DNA of 47,408 nucleotides, taken from Clostridia bacterium (GTDB taxonomy: Bacteria; Bacillota; Clostridia; Christensenellales; Aristaeellaceae). The notes beneath the pieces are model-generated. The model searched no databases. It was not told the origin of the DNA and saw only the letters and a program-made list of their open reading frames with translations. How positions within the stretch are numbered: position 1 is the stretch's first letter; the number at the start of each line of letters is the position of its first letter. Shown here piece by piece: positions 26,501 through 35,799 of this stretch. The translations under genes were made by a program, and so were the position numbers. The stretch is from contig CAAGFE010000040.1 of assembly GCA_900769075.1 (NCBI GenBank), positions 1-47,408 on the forward strand, given 5' to 3'.

Positions 26501-27946
26501 ATGAAAATGTCCTCCGCCGAGCGCGCGCAGATGATGCTCCACGCGCCGGTTTCCCGCATCATTCCCAAGCTGGCGATCCCAACCATCATTTCCATGCTCA
26601 TCACCAGCATCTACAACATGGCGGACACCTATTTTGTCAGCCAGATCAGCACCTCCGCCTCCGGCGCGGTGGGCGTGGTGTTCTCGGTGATGGGCATCAT
26701 CCAGGCGATTGCCTTCACCATCGGCATGGGCAGCGGCGCGCAGGTGAGCCAGGCGCTGGGCTCCGGTAAGACCGACGAGGCCCGCACGCTCACCAATGTC
26801 GGCTTCTTCACCGCGCTGATGACGGGCATGGGCATCCTGGTGCTGGGCAATGTGTTCCTGGACGGCATCGTGGGCTTCCTCGGCGCGACGGAAACCATCG
26901 CGCCCCACGCCAAGGCCTATGCCTCCTACATCTTCTACGCCACCCCCTTCATGATGTGCGCCTTCGTGATGAACAACCACCTGCGTTTCCAGGGGCTGGC
27001 GACCTACGGCATGATCGGCATCACCACCGGCGGCATCCTCAACATGATCCTCGATCCCTTCTTCATCTTTGAAAAGGGCACGGTGATCTTCGGCGCTCTG
27101 GCGCTGCCCTTCGGCCTGGGTCTGGGCACCGCCGGTGCGGCCATCGCCACCGCGCTGTCCCAGACTGTCAGCTTCCTGATCCTGCTGCTTCAATGCAACC
27201 TGCGGGAGGATGCCATCTCCATCCATCCCAAACATTACCGCCCCACCGCCAAAATGTACGGCAAAATTCTGTATATCGGCTTTCCCTCTTTGGGGCGTCA
27301 GGGCATCGCTGCCGTGTCGAATATTCTGCTCAACAACACCGTGCTGGCCTGCGTCACCCCCATCCTGCAGGACGCGGCCATCTCCGCCATTTCCATCACC
27401 GGCAGGTTTGTGATGTTCATCAACGCCTCGGTGATCGGCTTCGGGCAGGGCTTCCAGCCGGTTTGCGGCTTCAACTTCGGCGCGGGGCAGTTCAGCCGGG
27501 TGCGCAAGGCCTTCTGGTTCTCGGTGAAGGTCACCACCGTCCTCCTGCTGGCGCTGGGCGTGATTGCCTTCGCCTTCGCGGAGCCCATCGTCACCGCCTT
27601 CCGTGCCGAGGACGCGGAGGTGGTCCGGATCGGTACGGTGGCGCTGCGGCTGCACCTGTCCACCATTCCGCTGTGGGGCTTCATCGTCATCAGCAACATG
27701 TACACCCAGTCCATCGGCTACGGCGGACGGGCCACGCTGCTTTCCGCCTCGCGCCAGGGCATCTTCCTGATTCCGGCGCTGCTGATTCTCCCTCGCATCC
27801 TGCCCCTTTCGGAGGCCAACGTCCCCTACGCCGTCGCAGCGGCCCAGCCCTTGGCGGACGTGCTGTCCCTGGTGATGGCGATCCTCATCGTGTCGAGCAT
27901 CTTCCGCCAGTTCCGGAACAAGCCGGACGCGCCCCTGCCCCAATAA
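26501..27946 (+). CDS. MATE family efflux transporter
   Basis: A 481-residue protein with twelve predicted membrane segments in two halves (first half ends near residue 230, cytoplasmic loop with HPKHYRPTA). Family marks include IPTIISMLITSIYNMADTYF near the start and GFGQGFQPVCGFNFGAG in the second half. It exports cationic or organic compounds using a Na+ or H+ gradient; the MepA/VmrA branch is closest by eye. GAAAGGA precedes the ATG. The gene is last in the run and ends at a strong terminator. Confidence 0.92.
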   Translation: MKMSSAERAQMMLHAPVSRIIPKLAIPTIISMLITSIYNMADTYFVSQISTSASGAVGVVFSVMGIIQAIAFTIGMGSGAQVSQALGSGKTDEARTLTNVGFFTALMTGMGILVLGNVFLDGIVGFLGATETIAPHAKAYASYIFYATPFMMCAFVMNNHLRFQGLATYGMIGITTGGILNMILDPFFIFEKGTVIFGALALPFGLGLGTAGAAIATALSQTVSFLILLLQCNLREDAISIHPKHYRPTAKMYGKILYIGFPSLGRQGIAAVSNILLNNTVLACVTPILQDAAISAISITGRFVMFINASVIGFGQGFQPVCGFNFGAGQFSRVRKAFWFSVKVTTVLLLALGVIAFAFAEPIVTAFRAEDAEVVRIGTVALRLHLSTIPLWGFIVISNMYTQSIGYGGRATLLSASRQGIFLIPALLILPRILPLSEANVPYAVAAAQPLADVLSLVMAILIVSSIFRQFRNKPDAPLPQ

Positions 27947-27955
27947 GAGCATGCG

Positions 27956-28004
27956 AAATCCCTCGACAGCGATCGCAATCGGATCACCGCCGGGGGATTT
28001 TTTT
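27956..28004. terminator. Terminator between convergent operons
   Basis: AAATCCC (27956-27962) pairs with GGGATTT (27994-28000), then T-rich sequence. It ends the azlCD-MATE operon and probably also the mannan operon, whose stop is at 28007. Confidence 0.75.
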
Positions 28005-28006
28005 CT

Positions 28007-29518
28007 TCAATCCTCCAGGACAAAGGGAGCCAGCGGCAGACGGGGCGCATCGGGCGTGAACACATGCACCTTGGCGTAGTTGACGTAGGCATAGCGGGCT
28101 TTCACCGGATGTGCCACGCCCTCCGCCGTCAGATGGATGCGGCTGTATTCCAGTTCCGCCTTCGCAGGGACGTACACGCCGTCCTCCCCGGCGATTTCAA
28201 ACAGGTCGGGCTCGCCGCAGCACGCTTCCACCGGCCAGGTGAGCTCCACCGTCAGCACGTTCCCCATGGTGGATTTACGCATCGCCCAGGGCTGATGGGA
28301 ACGGCGGCTCGGGAACTGCTCCATGAACAGCTGCGCCAGCCGTTCACCGGGTTTCCGCTTGTCCAGCGGGTGGATGTTGCCGTACTCGCCCGCGTCCAGC
28401 ATCACCGCCAGGTAACTGCTGCGCAGCGCTCTCCAGGCTTTCTCCTGCTGATGCCGCAGGATCGCCCAGCGGTGGTCATCCTCCGCGCCCGCGTCGATGA
28501 ACATAGGCAGCTGCACGTTGTAGAAGGGCAGCTCCGCATCGCCAAACAGCTCCCGCCAGCGGTTCACCAGGGTGATGAGCAGCTCGCCGTAGTCCTCCGC
28601 CCGCTCCACATCGGATTCGCCCTGATAGAACAGGACACCGCTGAGGGCTGCCGGGACGATGGATTCCACCATGGTTTTCGCCAGCTGCCCGGGCCGATAG
28701 GGCGACCCGGGGCCGGGCGGGGGATTCCACGGGCAAACGCCCGCCTGCTTTTCAATGTCCGCCCATTCAATGCCGGGCTGAGCTTCCTTGATCTGCGCCA
28801 CCTTCGCGTTCCAATCGTCCATCTCCTGCTGGAAGGCATTCTGCTTTTCTTGCCACGCCGCCAGGGGGATTCCGCCATACTTCCGCTCGTAGTCCTCCGC
28901 CGCCCGCAGGGCCGGAACGCAGCGGCGGAGCGCGGTTTCATCCATCCAGGACAGGATGGAGGTGCCGCCCCAGTTGCAACCGACGATGCCCACCGGAAGA
29001 CCGATCTGCCTGCGCAGTTCCGCTGCGAAGAAGTAGGCCACGGCGCTCATGTCACCGCCCTGGTTCGGCTCGATCCTCTGCCAGCGAGCCGCGTCGTGAG
29101 CAGCAAGGCCGGCTTCGTCCAGCACGGACACCCGGGGGACGTTGAAATAGCGCAGATCGGGGTCATTGTGGGTCTGGATCAGCTGCTGCCCGCCCTCGGC
29201 GTTCCACAGGCTCCATTCCATGTTGCTCTGACCGCCCGCCAGGAACAGGTAGCCAACCCGCAAATCGGAGGCCGTCCAGGACATGGCGGCGGAGGTCACG
29301 GTCAGGGTGAAGGGCCCCGCGCCCAGCCTTTGGGGCGGCAGGTGGAGGAGGAAGCGTCCGTTCCGGGCGACGGATTTCCCCGCACCGGTGACGGTTCCGT
29401 CCGCAGCGGTGATCACCCCGCGGATGATTTCGCCCTCGTCCGCCGTGCCGAAAATGCGCAGCTCCTTGCCCCGGGGCAGAATGGCGCCGTCGCCAAAGAG
29501 CGGCGATACCTTGAACAT
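28007..29518 (-). CDS. Sialate O-acetylesterase-like SGNH esterase
   Basis: A 503-residue protein with a beta-sandwich at about 1-85, then an SGNH-hydrolase domain carrying GQSNMEW (the nucleophile Ser), the GCNWGGTSI block, YQGESDVERA and the C-terminal Asp/His block (MLDAGEY, NIHPLDKR). No signal peptide is visible, so it would act inside the cell. Although this family is named for sialic acid, in a mannan operon it more likely removes acetyl groups from imported mannooligosaccharides. It is the last gene of the operon, 13 bases after GH130_1. Confidence 0.85.
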   Translation of the reverse strand: MFKVSPLFGDGAILPRGKELRIFGTADEGEIIRGVITAADGTVTGAGKSVARNGRFLLHLPPQRLGAGPFTLTVTSAAMSWTASDLRVGYLFLAGGQSNMEWSLWNAEGGQQLIQTHNDPDLRYFNVPRVSVLDEAGLAAHDAARWQRIEPNQGGDMSAVAYFFAAELRRQIGLPVGIVGCNWGGTSILSWMDETALRRCVPALRAAEDYERKYGGIPLAAWQEKQNAFQQEMDDWNAKVAQIKEAQPGIEWADIEKQAGVCPWNPPPGPGSPYRPGQLAKTMVESIVPAALSGVLFYQGESDVERAEDYGELLITLVNRWRELFGDAELPFYNVQLPMFIDAGAEDDHRWAILRHQQEKAWRALRSSYLAVMLDAGEYGNIHPLDKRKPGERLAQLFMEQFPSRRSHQPWAMRKSTMGNVLTVELTWPVEACCGEPDLFEIAGEDGVYVPAKAELEYSRIHLTAEGVAHPVKARYAYVNYAKVHVFTPDAPRLPLAPFVLED

Positions 29519-29531
29519 GCGTCCTGCCCCC

Positions 29532-30704
29532 TTACTTGCGCAGGTACTCGAGGTTCCTGCGGATCAGGTCACAGCGCTGCTTCACACAGTCGGGGGAGCG
29601 CAGGGGATCCTTGGGGGTGTTCAGCAAATAATCGCACAGGCGGTCAATGTCGGTTTCCGCCACATGGAGGCGGGTGTCGGAGGCGGCATAGTAGATGTAC
29701 ACCCTGCCATCCTCGTCCGCGATCGCGCCGTTGGTGAACACCACGTTGCTCACGTCGCCCACGCGCTCGTGGCCCAGGGGGCCCAGGAGCATGCCGGAGG
29801 GCTCGCCGATGACCTGCGTGGGATCCTCCAGGCTGGTCATGAAGGCATAGAGCACATAGCGCAGCCCGGCGGCGGTGTTGCGCACGCCATGGGCGATGTG
29901 AATCCAGCCCTTGTCGCACTTGATGGGCGTTGCGCCCGCGCCGTTCTTGCTCTCGGTGATGGTGTGATACCTGCGGGCGGAGATGATCCTTTCCTCGTCG
30001 ATGACGGGGTGGGTGATGTCCTCGCACAGGCCGAAGCCGATGCCGCCGCCGGAGCCGGTCTCGATAAAGTCATCCATCGGGCGGGTGTAGAAGGCGTACT
30101 TGCCCTCCACAAATTCCGGGTGGAGCACCACGTTGCGCTGCTGGGGCGAGCGCAGGGTTTTCAGATTGGGCAGACGCTCCCAGGTTTCCAGATCCTTCGT
30201 GCGGACGATGCCCGCCGCCGCCACCGCCGCGGACAGGTCGTTCGACGCGGTATCCTTGCTCTCGGAGCAGAACACGCCGTAGATCCAGCCATCCTCATGC
30301 TGAGTCAGGCGCATGTCGTAGACATTGGTTTCCTCCCGGCAGGTGTCGGGCAGCACCACGGGGTAATCCCGGAAGCGGAAGCCCTCGGTGGGCTTGTCCG
30401 ATTCCGCCACGGCGAAGAAGGACTTGCGGTCCTGCCCTTCCACGCGCACCACCAGGCAGTACTTGCCGTTCACCTTGATCGCGCCGGAGTTCATCGTCGC
30501 GTTCACCGGCAATCTCTGCATCATGTAGGGATTCGTCTGCGGGTTCGCGTCATACATCCAGAAGGGCGGAATGTGGCGCCGGGTCAGCACGGGATGCTCG
30601 TAGCGGGTGAACAGGCCGTTGTAGAAGCGCTCGTTGACCGGGTTGGGCCGGGCAATCAGGCGCTCGTATTCCTCCATCAGGGAAGCAAAGGTACGGGATT
30701 GCAT
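29532..30704 (-). CDS. 4-O-beta-D-mannosyl-D-glucose phosphorylase (GH130_1)
   Basis: A 390-residue cytoplasmic phosphorylase; by family it converts mannosyl-beta-1,4-glucose plus phosphate to mannose 1-phosphate and glucose. Residues match the GH130_1 pattern in order: NPVNERFYNGLFTRY, ANPQTNPYMM, VVRVEGQDRKSFFAVAES, NVYDMRLTQHEDGWIYG (the catalytic Asp in YDMR), QQRNVVLHPEF, YHTITESKNG and HVAETDIDRL. Length fits the subfamily exactly. AGGAGGA lies before the ATG. Its substrate would be supplied by the cellobiose 2-epimerase at the head of the operon. Confidence 0.92.
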   Translation of the reverse strand: MQSRTFASLMEEYERLIARPNPVNERFYNGLFTRYEHPVLTRRHIPPFWMYDANPQTNPYMMQRLPVNATMNSGAIKVNGKYCLVVRVEGQDRKSFFAVAESDKPTEGFRFRDYPVVLPDTCREETNVYDMRLTQHEDGWIYGVFCSESKDTASNDLSAAVAAAGIVRTKDLETWERLPNLKTLRSPQQRNVVLHPEFVEGKYAFYTRPMDDFIETGSGGGIGFGLCEDITHPVIDEERIISARRYHTITESKNGAGATPIKCDKGWIHIAHGVRNTAAGLRYVLYAFMTSLEDPTQVIGEPSGMLLGPLGHERVGDVSNVVFTNGAIADEDGRVYIYYAASDTRLHVAETDIDRLCDYLLNTPKDPLRSPDCVKQRCDLIRRNLEYLRK

Positions 30705-30791
30705 GGGGTATCCTCCTTAATCATTTGGAATTGATGACGTTGTTTCCTCCCGAATCGACTGCTTCAGGATCATCACATCACGCCGGACGGT

Positions 30792-31451
30792 TTATTTTGC
30801 ATAAACGCGCAGGTTCCGATAAGCAGCCGCCAAAGGCGCCAATTGCCTGAACCCAATCTTGCCTCCACCCAGCGCCTCGCCATAGGTCTCGCCATCATCC
30901 GAATAGCGGAAGATCTGCAGATCATTGATCCAAAAGGTCACTTCCCTGTCCTTCTTGACGATGGTCATATGGTAAAAGTCGCGGCAATCCCGTGCGTCCG
31001 GAATCGGGTCCGCGCCCTGAGCGACCAAATGGAACCCGTAGCTCTTCCGCAGATTGCAGGTATGGAACACTCTTTCCGCCGGTTCTTTTCTCCTGTAATA
31101 CGAAACATGGAAGGTATGAATGTCTCCATGGTGATAGAGCGCGTATTCGCCTGTTCTTGGCTGGAGGTCCTTGTCAAAGATGTCTTTTCCGTCCATGGAT
31201 CTTGCCGCAAAAAACAGGATGCACAGCCCGATGTCGGTCAGCGGCTGAAACTCCCATTCGATTCTGACGTTTGACGGGAACTCCTCCGGACACCAAAGGA
31301 CGTAATTCGCTTTTTGTCCATCCTGGGCAGGCAGCGCATTCTCCATCACCATATATCCGTCTTTGAAATCAATCCTTGCCTGACCTTCCAGCACAAAGTC
31401 CTTGATATCCTCCGGACAGGCCAGGCGATTGAAATACAGCAGCTGATCCAT
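30792..31451 (-). CDS. DUF1961 family protein
   Basis: A 219-residue cytoplasmic protein with a concanavalin-like beta-sandwich pattern. Family marks are EYALYHHGDIHTFHVSYY, CNLRKSYGFHLVAQGADPI, FYHMTIVKKD, FWINDLQIF and GGGKIGFRQLAPL. DUF1961 members are found in sugar-utilisation operons; their reaction is not settled, though a lyase or glycan-binding role has been considered. AAGGAG sets the start at 31451. It sits between the two GH130 phosphorylases. Its composition is slightly less GC-rich than its neighbours. Confidence 0.85.
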   Translation of the reverse strand: MDQLLYFNRLACPEDIKDFVLEGQARIDFKDGYMVMENALPAQDGQKANYVLWCPEEFPSNVRIEWEFQPLTDIGLCILFFAARSMDGKDIFDKDLQPRTGEYALYHHGDIHTFHVSYYRRKEPAERVFHTCNLRKSYGFHLVAQGADPIPDARDCRDFYHMTIVKKDREVTFWINDLQIFRYSDDGETYGEALGGGKIGFRQLAPLAAAYRNLRVYAK

Positions 31452-31532
31452 GACAAAACTCCTTCGCCCAAATGAACCGTTCCGCCGGCATGCTTTCAGG
31501 GGACACGGCGCCATCGGGTTGGCGTGGCCGGC

Positions 31533-32561
31533 TTAGTAGTCCACATCCGCCACGTCGTCGCCCCACTGGAGGTCGGAATGCGCCTTGATGTAGGCAACGA
31601 TCTCCTCCACCGTGGTGAAGGCCAGGCCGACGTTGGTGTCCGCCGCGCCGTAGTAGATGGCGATGCGGCCGGTGTCGGGATCCTGCAAGGTCGCGCAGGG
31701 GAAGACGACATTGGGCACAAAGCCGGTGGTTTCGTAGGGCTCCTCGGGGGTCAGCAGATGGTTTTCACAGCGGTAGAGCACCTTGCTGGGCTCGTTGATG
31801 TCCAGAATCGCGCCGCCCATGGAGTACACAAAGCCGTTGCAGGTGGTCGCCACGCCGTGGTAGAACAGCAGCCAGCCCTCGGTGGTTTCGATGGGGGCCG
31901 CGCCGGAGCCGATCTTGACGGACTCCCACCACTTGGAGCCGCGGCCCATCACATGGCGATGGTGCCCCCAGTATTCCATGTCGGGGGATTCGGACACGAA
32001 GATGTCGCCGAAGGGGGTGTGCCCGGAATCGGAGGGGCGGGACATCATCTTGAACATGCCGCCAATCTTCCGGGGGAAGAGCACGGCATTGCGGTTGAAG
32101 GGGATGAAGGGGTTCTCGATGCGGGTGAAGGTCTTGAAGTCCTTGGTTTTCGCCATGCCGATGGACGCGCCGTAGAAATCGGTGCACCAGATGATGTAGT
32201 AGGTGTCCTCCACCTTCACCAGGCGGGGATCGTAGGCGTAGTGGGGCATCTTGGGATTGCCCTTTTCGTCCACGAAGGGCACCTTATTGCGCTCCACCTC
32301 CCAGTGGATGCCGTCCTTGGAGTGGCCCAGGTACACATGGGGCACGCCGTTGACCTGCTCGCCCCGCAGCACGGCGATGAAGCCGTCCTCCCACGGCACG
32401 ACGGCGGAGTTGAAGATGCGGGCAATCTCCGGCACGGGGTTGCGGCCCATGACGGGATTGCCGGTGTAGCGCCACACGGGCGCGGCGGTCTTGAGGTCAG
32501 CAGGCTTGTCCTGCCAGGGGATGTTCGGGAGGGAAGAAGCGCCCAGAATCTTCACGGACAT
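31533..32561 (-). CDS. Beta-1,4-mannooligosaccharide phosphorylase (GH130_2)
   Basis: A 342-residue cytoplasmic phosphorylase of the shorter GH130_2 type, which removes mannose as mannose 1-phosphate from beta-1,4-mannooligosaccharides. It has a five-bladed propeller pattern with FNSAVVPWEDGF, HVYLGHSKDG, YAYDPRLVKVED (the catalytic Asp in YDPR), RNAVLFPRKIGG, GAAPIETTEGWLLFYHG and IYYGAADTNVGLA. GAGGT lies before the ATG. Together with GH130_1 and the epimerase it completes the known phosphorolytic mannan route. Confidence 0.92.
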   Translation of the reverse strand: MSVKILGASSLPNIPWQDKPADLKTAAPVWRYTGNPVMGRNPVPEIARIFNSAVVPWEDGFIAVLRGEQVNGVPHVYLGHSKDGIHWEVERNKVPFVDEKGNPKMPHYAYDPRLVKVEDTYYIIWCTDFYGASIGMAKTKDFKTFTRIENPFIPFNRNAVLFPRKIGGMFKMMSRPSDSGHTPFGDIFVSESPDMEYWGHHRHVMGRGSKWWESVKIGSGAAPIETTEGWLLFYHGVATTCNGFVYSMGGAILDINEPSKVLYRCENHLLTPEEPYETTGFVPNVVFPCATLQDPDTGRIAIYYGAADTNVGLAFTTVEEIVAYIKAHSDLQWGDDVADVDY

Positions 32562-32579
32562 GTCGATTTACCTCTTTCT

Positions 32580-33599
32580 TTATTTGATGTTCCTGGGGAG
32601 AACGGTTGACAGGGGAAGCACGGAGTCCCGGTAGACGCATTCGCCGCCCACGACGATGCGGGAAACCGGTTTGTTCTCGCCCCGGCAGCGGCTTTCCACC
32701 CGCTCCACGGCGATGCGGCACATGGCCAAGGTATCCACCCGGAAGGTAGTCAGGGGCAGCGACCCGGGCACGCTGCCAAAGTCGTCATAGCTGACGATGG
32801 ACACATCCTCCGGCACGCGATAGCCGTTTTTTTGCAGCTGATCGATCAAGGGGCGGGCCACCACGTCGCAGTTGCAGACGAAGGCGGTGGGCATTTTTTC
32901 AGGCAGCCTGGCGGGGTGGATGATGTTGTCATCGGTGCGGTCATCCAGGATGCATTCGGGGCGAACGGGCAGGTCGTGCATCTGCATTTCCGCCATGAAG
33001 CCCAGATACCGCTCCAGGATGGAGCTGGTCACCTTTGCCCGGCCCAGGAAGCCGATGTCCCGGTGACCGTTCTCGATCAGGCAGCGGGTCATCATCGCCG
33101 CGCCGTAGACGTTGTCCCCCACGATGGCATCCATGGGGATGGCTGGATAGTGGAAGTCCAGCGCGATCACCGGCAGGGGCTGGCGGGCCAGCATCCGGGT
33201 GTAATCCTCCCTCGGCTGTCCCAGGAGGATCAGCGCCCTCACCCGGCGGCTGCGCAGGAGATTGGGCAGCTCCATGGTGGACTGCATGTCCTCCGTGATC
33301 AGCTCCAGCATGCCGAAATGCCCGTTCTCCCTCAGCACCTGCAGCAGCTGCTTGTAGAACATGGCGTAAAAGGTATCGTTGGAAAAGAAGCGCTCCGGCA
33401 CCAGGATGCCCACATCCAGCCCCGCATCGCGGCTTTCGCCCTTCTCATGGGGATTGACATAGCCGACCTCCTCCGCCAGGCGTATGATCCTTTGCCGAAC
33501 CTCCTCGCTCACGCCGGATTTCCCGCTCAGCGCCTTCGACACCGTCACCGCGCTCACGCCCAGGCGCCTGCCCATTTCACGCATGGTTACGTTTCCCAT
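32580..33599 (-). CDS. LacI-family regulator inside the mannan operon
   Basis: A 339-residue repressor. The DNA-binding part is TMREMGRRLGVSAVTVSKALSG, with hinge-like sequence after YVNP. The sensor domain has VGILVPERFF, IALDFHYPA, GDNVYGAAMM, FVCNCDVVARPL and DVSIVSYDDFGSVP. AAAGGAGG sets the start. It lies between GH36 and GH130_2, so it is expressed with the genes it probably controls (autoregulation through the site at 37031-37051). The likely inducer is a mannooligosaccharide or mannosylglucose; this is an inference. Confidence 0.9.
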   Translation of the reverse strand: MGNVTMREMGRRLGVSAVTVSKALSGKSGVSEEVRQRIIRLAEEVGYVNPHEKGESRDAGLDVGILVPERFFSNDTFYAMFYKQLLQVLRENGHFGMLELITEDMQSTMELPNLLRSRRVRALILLGQPREDYTRMLARQPLPVIALDFHYPAIPMDAIVGDNVYGAAMMTRCLIENGHRDIGFLGRAKVTSSILERYLGFMAEMQMHDLPVRPECILDDRTDDNIIHPARLPEKMPTAFVCNCDVVARPLIDQLQKNGYRVPEDVSIVSYDDFGSVPGSLPLTTFRVDTLAMCRIAVERVESRCRGENKPVSRIVVGGECVYRDSVLPLSTVLPRNIK

Positions 33600-33630
33600 G
33601 AGGCACCGCCTCCTTTCCGTTTTTTCCGGC

Positions 33631-35799
33631 TCATTCCGCCCGCAGCGTCCAGCTGACAGAGGCCGCATCGCCCCAGGGGAGCTTCACGCTCAATCCCGCG
33701 TTCATCAGCTCGGAGCCGGAATAGCTTTCGCCCGTCTCCACGACGGTGTACACCCTGCCTGCGTCCAGCCCCCGAAGCCTCAGCAGCACCGGGAAGGCAT
33801 AGGACTGGGCCTGAGCGCGGGTCAGCATCAGGATGGCCTCGCCGCCGTCCTTGCTGACGGTCATCCACGCGGTATCGTTGCCCTCGTAGGGGGACAGGAG
33901 GCGGTAGAAATCGCCGTAAAGCAGGGTATTGCGCACCGCCTTCACCCGGGCCACCTGGGCGCGCACCTTTTCGATCTCCTCGGCGGAGAGGGTGTTCAGG
34001 TCCAGCTCATACCCGAAGCAGCCGGACATGGCCACATTGGCGCGGGTCTCGATGGGGGTGATTCGCCCGGTCTGATGATTGGGTACGGCGGACACATGGC
34101 TGCCCATGGCGAAGGGCGGGAACACCAGGGAGGTGGCATACTGAATCCGGCAGCGGCAGAGCGCGTCGGTATTGTCGGAGGTCCAGGTCTGGGGCATGTA
34201 GTGGAGCATGCCCAGGTCGAAGCGTCCGCCGCCGGAGGAACAGGACTCAAACAGCACGTCCGGGAAGTCGTTCACCAGCCTTTCCAGCACGCGGTACAAT
34301 CCCAGCATGTAGCGGTGGGGCAGCTCCTTCTGCTGATCGGCGGGGAGCAGCGCCGAGCCGATGTTGGAGAAGTTGCGGTTCATGTCCCACTTCACATAGT
34401 CGATGCCGTCCGCCCGCAGATGGGACGCCACGGATTCGTACACATAATCCTGCACATCCTCGCGGCTCAGGTCGAGGGTCAGCTGATGGCGCTGCTGCAC
34501 CGGCTCCCGCCCGTCGATGCGGATGGCCCAGTCGGGATGCTTTTCGTACAAATCGGACTTGGGAGAAATCATCTCCGGCTCAAACCACAATCCGAATTTC
34601 AGCCCCATCCCATGCACCTGATCGGTCAGGTGCTTCATGCCCTGGGGGAGCTTCCCCGTATCCACATACCAGTCGCCCAGGGAGGTGGTATCGTCATCGC
34701 GGTGCCCAAACCAGCCGTCATCCAGCACGAAGAGCTCCACACCCACCTCGGCGGCGGTTTTTGCGATCTTCAGCAGCTTTTCCTCGTTGAAGCCGAAGTA
34801 GGTGGCCTCCCAGTTGTTCAGCAGGATGGGCCGGGGCGCCCTGGCGTACTTGCCCCGCACCAGATGTTCCGCGCAGACCCGGTGGAACGCGCGGCTCATG
34901 CCGCCCAGGCCCGCATCGGAGTACACCACCACCGCCTCGGGGGTGTGGAAGTCCGCACCGGGCGTCAGCTTCCAGGCAAAATCGACGTCGTTCAGGCCCA
35001 GGAACACCCGGCTCATGCGGTGGGAATCCACATGCACGCTGGCCTTGAAGTTGCCGGAATACACCAGCGCCGCGCCGATGGCCTCGCCCTGCTCCTCGGT
35101 GGTTTCGGGCCGGGCCAGGAAGAGCATGTTGCTGTTGTGCAGGCTGGTTGCGCCCTTGAGGGAGGATACGCCCTGCTCGCCCATCACCAGCGGACGGCGG
35201 TTGATCTCCCGCTCCCGGCTCCATGCGCCGGACAGGGTGATCAGGTCGTAGCGGCTTTCCGGTAGCTCCAGGCACAGGCTGTACGCCCGCTCGATGGTGA
35301 GGTCACTGTCGGAGGCGTTGTGCAGCTTCACGGAGCGCATCACACCCGCCACATCGTCAAACATCGTGTAGGACAGGGTGGCTTCCAGGCCGATCAGCTC
35401 ATCCTGCATATGAAGGAGCAGCGTTTTGGCGTTCGCGCCGAAGGTGGCGGGCAATCCGGGGATGCCGGGCTTGCCGTCCACGACCTCCGCCGCCGTCACC
35501 CGCAGATCAACGGAGCGGGTGCCGTCCTTCCGCCGGACGGACAGCGCGCCCTCCCGCAGGTCGCCCAGGCCGTGGGACGGATACTCCTGGGGCGTGTGAT
35601 CCAGCGTGCAGCCCTGCAGGGAGAAGGAGCCGTCCGCCGGCAGGTCGTAGCGGCGCAGCATGGACACGGGATTCAGGCTTTCCACCCGCTTGCCGAAGTA
35701 GAGATGAGCGGGAATGCCGCCCTCCAGCAGGTAGATGATGTAGGAAACGGAATCGTTGCGCAGGTGGATCAGCCGATCCTTCCGGATGATTTCAGTCAT
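33631..35799 (-). CDS. Alpha-galactosidase, GH36
   Basis: A 722-residue cytoplasmic enzyme that removes alpha-1,6-galactose from galactomannan oligosaccharides or raffinose-type sugars. The N-terminal beta supersandwich (~1-320) and the TIM barrel (LNNWEATYFGFNEEKL, VLDDGWFGHRDDD, LWFEPEM) are followed by nucleophile D472 in KWDMNR, CSSGGGRFDLG and acid/base D542 in SDNTDA. Length fits tetrameric Bacillota GH36 enzymes. The ATG at 35799 shares its A with the TGA of the epimerase gene (TGATG), so the two are coupled. A TTG one codon earlier is not used as the start here. Confidence 0.95.
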   Translation of the reverse strand: MTEIIRKDRLIHLRNDSVSYIIYLLEGGIPAHLYFGKRVESLNPVSMLRRYDLPADGSFSLQGCTLDHTPQEYPSHGLGDLREGALSVRRKDGTRSVDLRVTAAEVVDGKPGIPGLPATFGANAKTLLLHMQDELIGLEATLSYTMFDDVAGVMRSVKLHNASDSDLTIERAYSLCLELPESRYDLITLSGAWSREREINRRPLVMGEQGVSSLKGATSLHNSNMLFLARPETTEEQGEAIGAALVYSGNFKASVHVDSHRMSRVFLGLNDVDFAWKLTPGADFHTPEAVVVYSDAGLGGMSRAFHRVCAEHLVRGKYARAPRPILLNNWEATYFGFNEEKLLKIAKTAAEVGVELFVLDDGWFGHRDDDTTSLGDWYVDTGKLPQGMKHLTDQVHGMGLKFGLWFEPEMISPKSDLYEKHPDWAIRIDGREPVQQRHQLTLDLSREDVQDYVYESVASHLRADGIDYVKWDMNRNFSNIGSALLPADQQKELPHRYMLGLYRVLERLVNDFPDVLFESCSSGGGRFDLGMLHYMPQTWTSDNTDALCRCRIQYATSLVFPPFAMGSHVSAVPNHQTGRITPIETRANVAMSGCFGYELDLNTLSAEEIEKVRAQVARVKAVRNTLLYGDFYRLLSPYEGNDTAWMTVSKDGGEAILMLTRAQAQSYAFPVLLRLRGLDAGRVYTVVETGESYSGSELMNAGLSVKLPWGDAASVSWTLRAE

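Noticed and set aside
24122..27952. Long minus-strand frames opposite the phosphorylase, azlCD and MATE genes
   Set aside because: Antisense frames dominated by Gly, Gln, His and Arg, with no start signals.
28064..30734. Long plus-strand frames opposite the esterase and GH130_1
   Set aside because: Antisense of well-supported genes, no family features, His/Val/Gly-rich composition.
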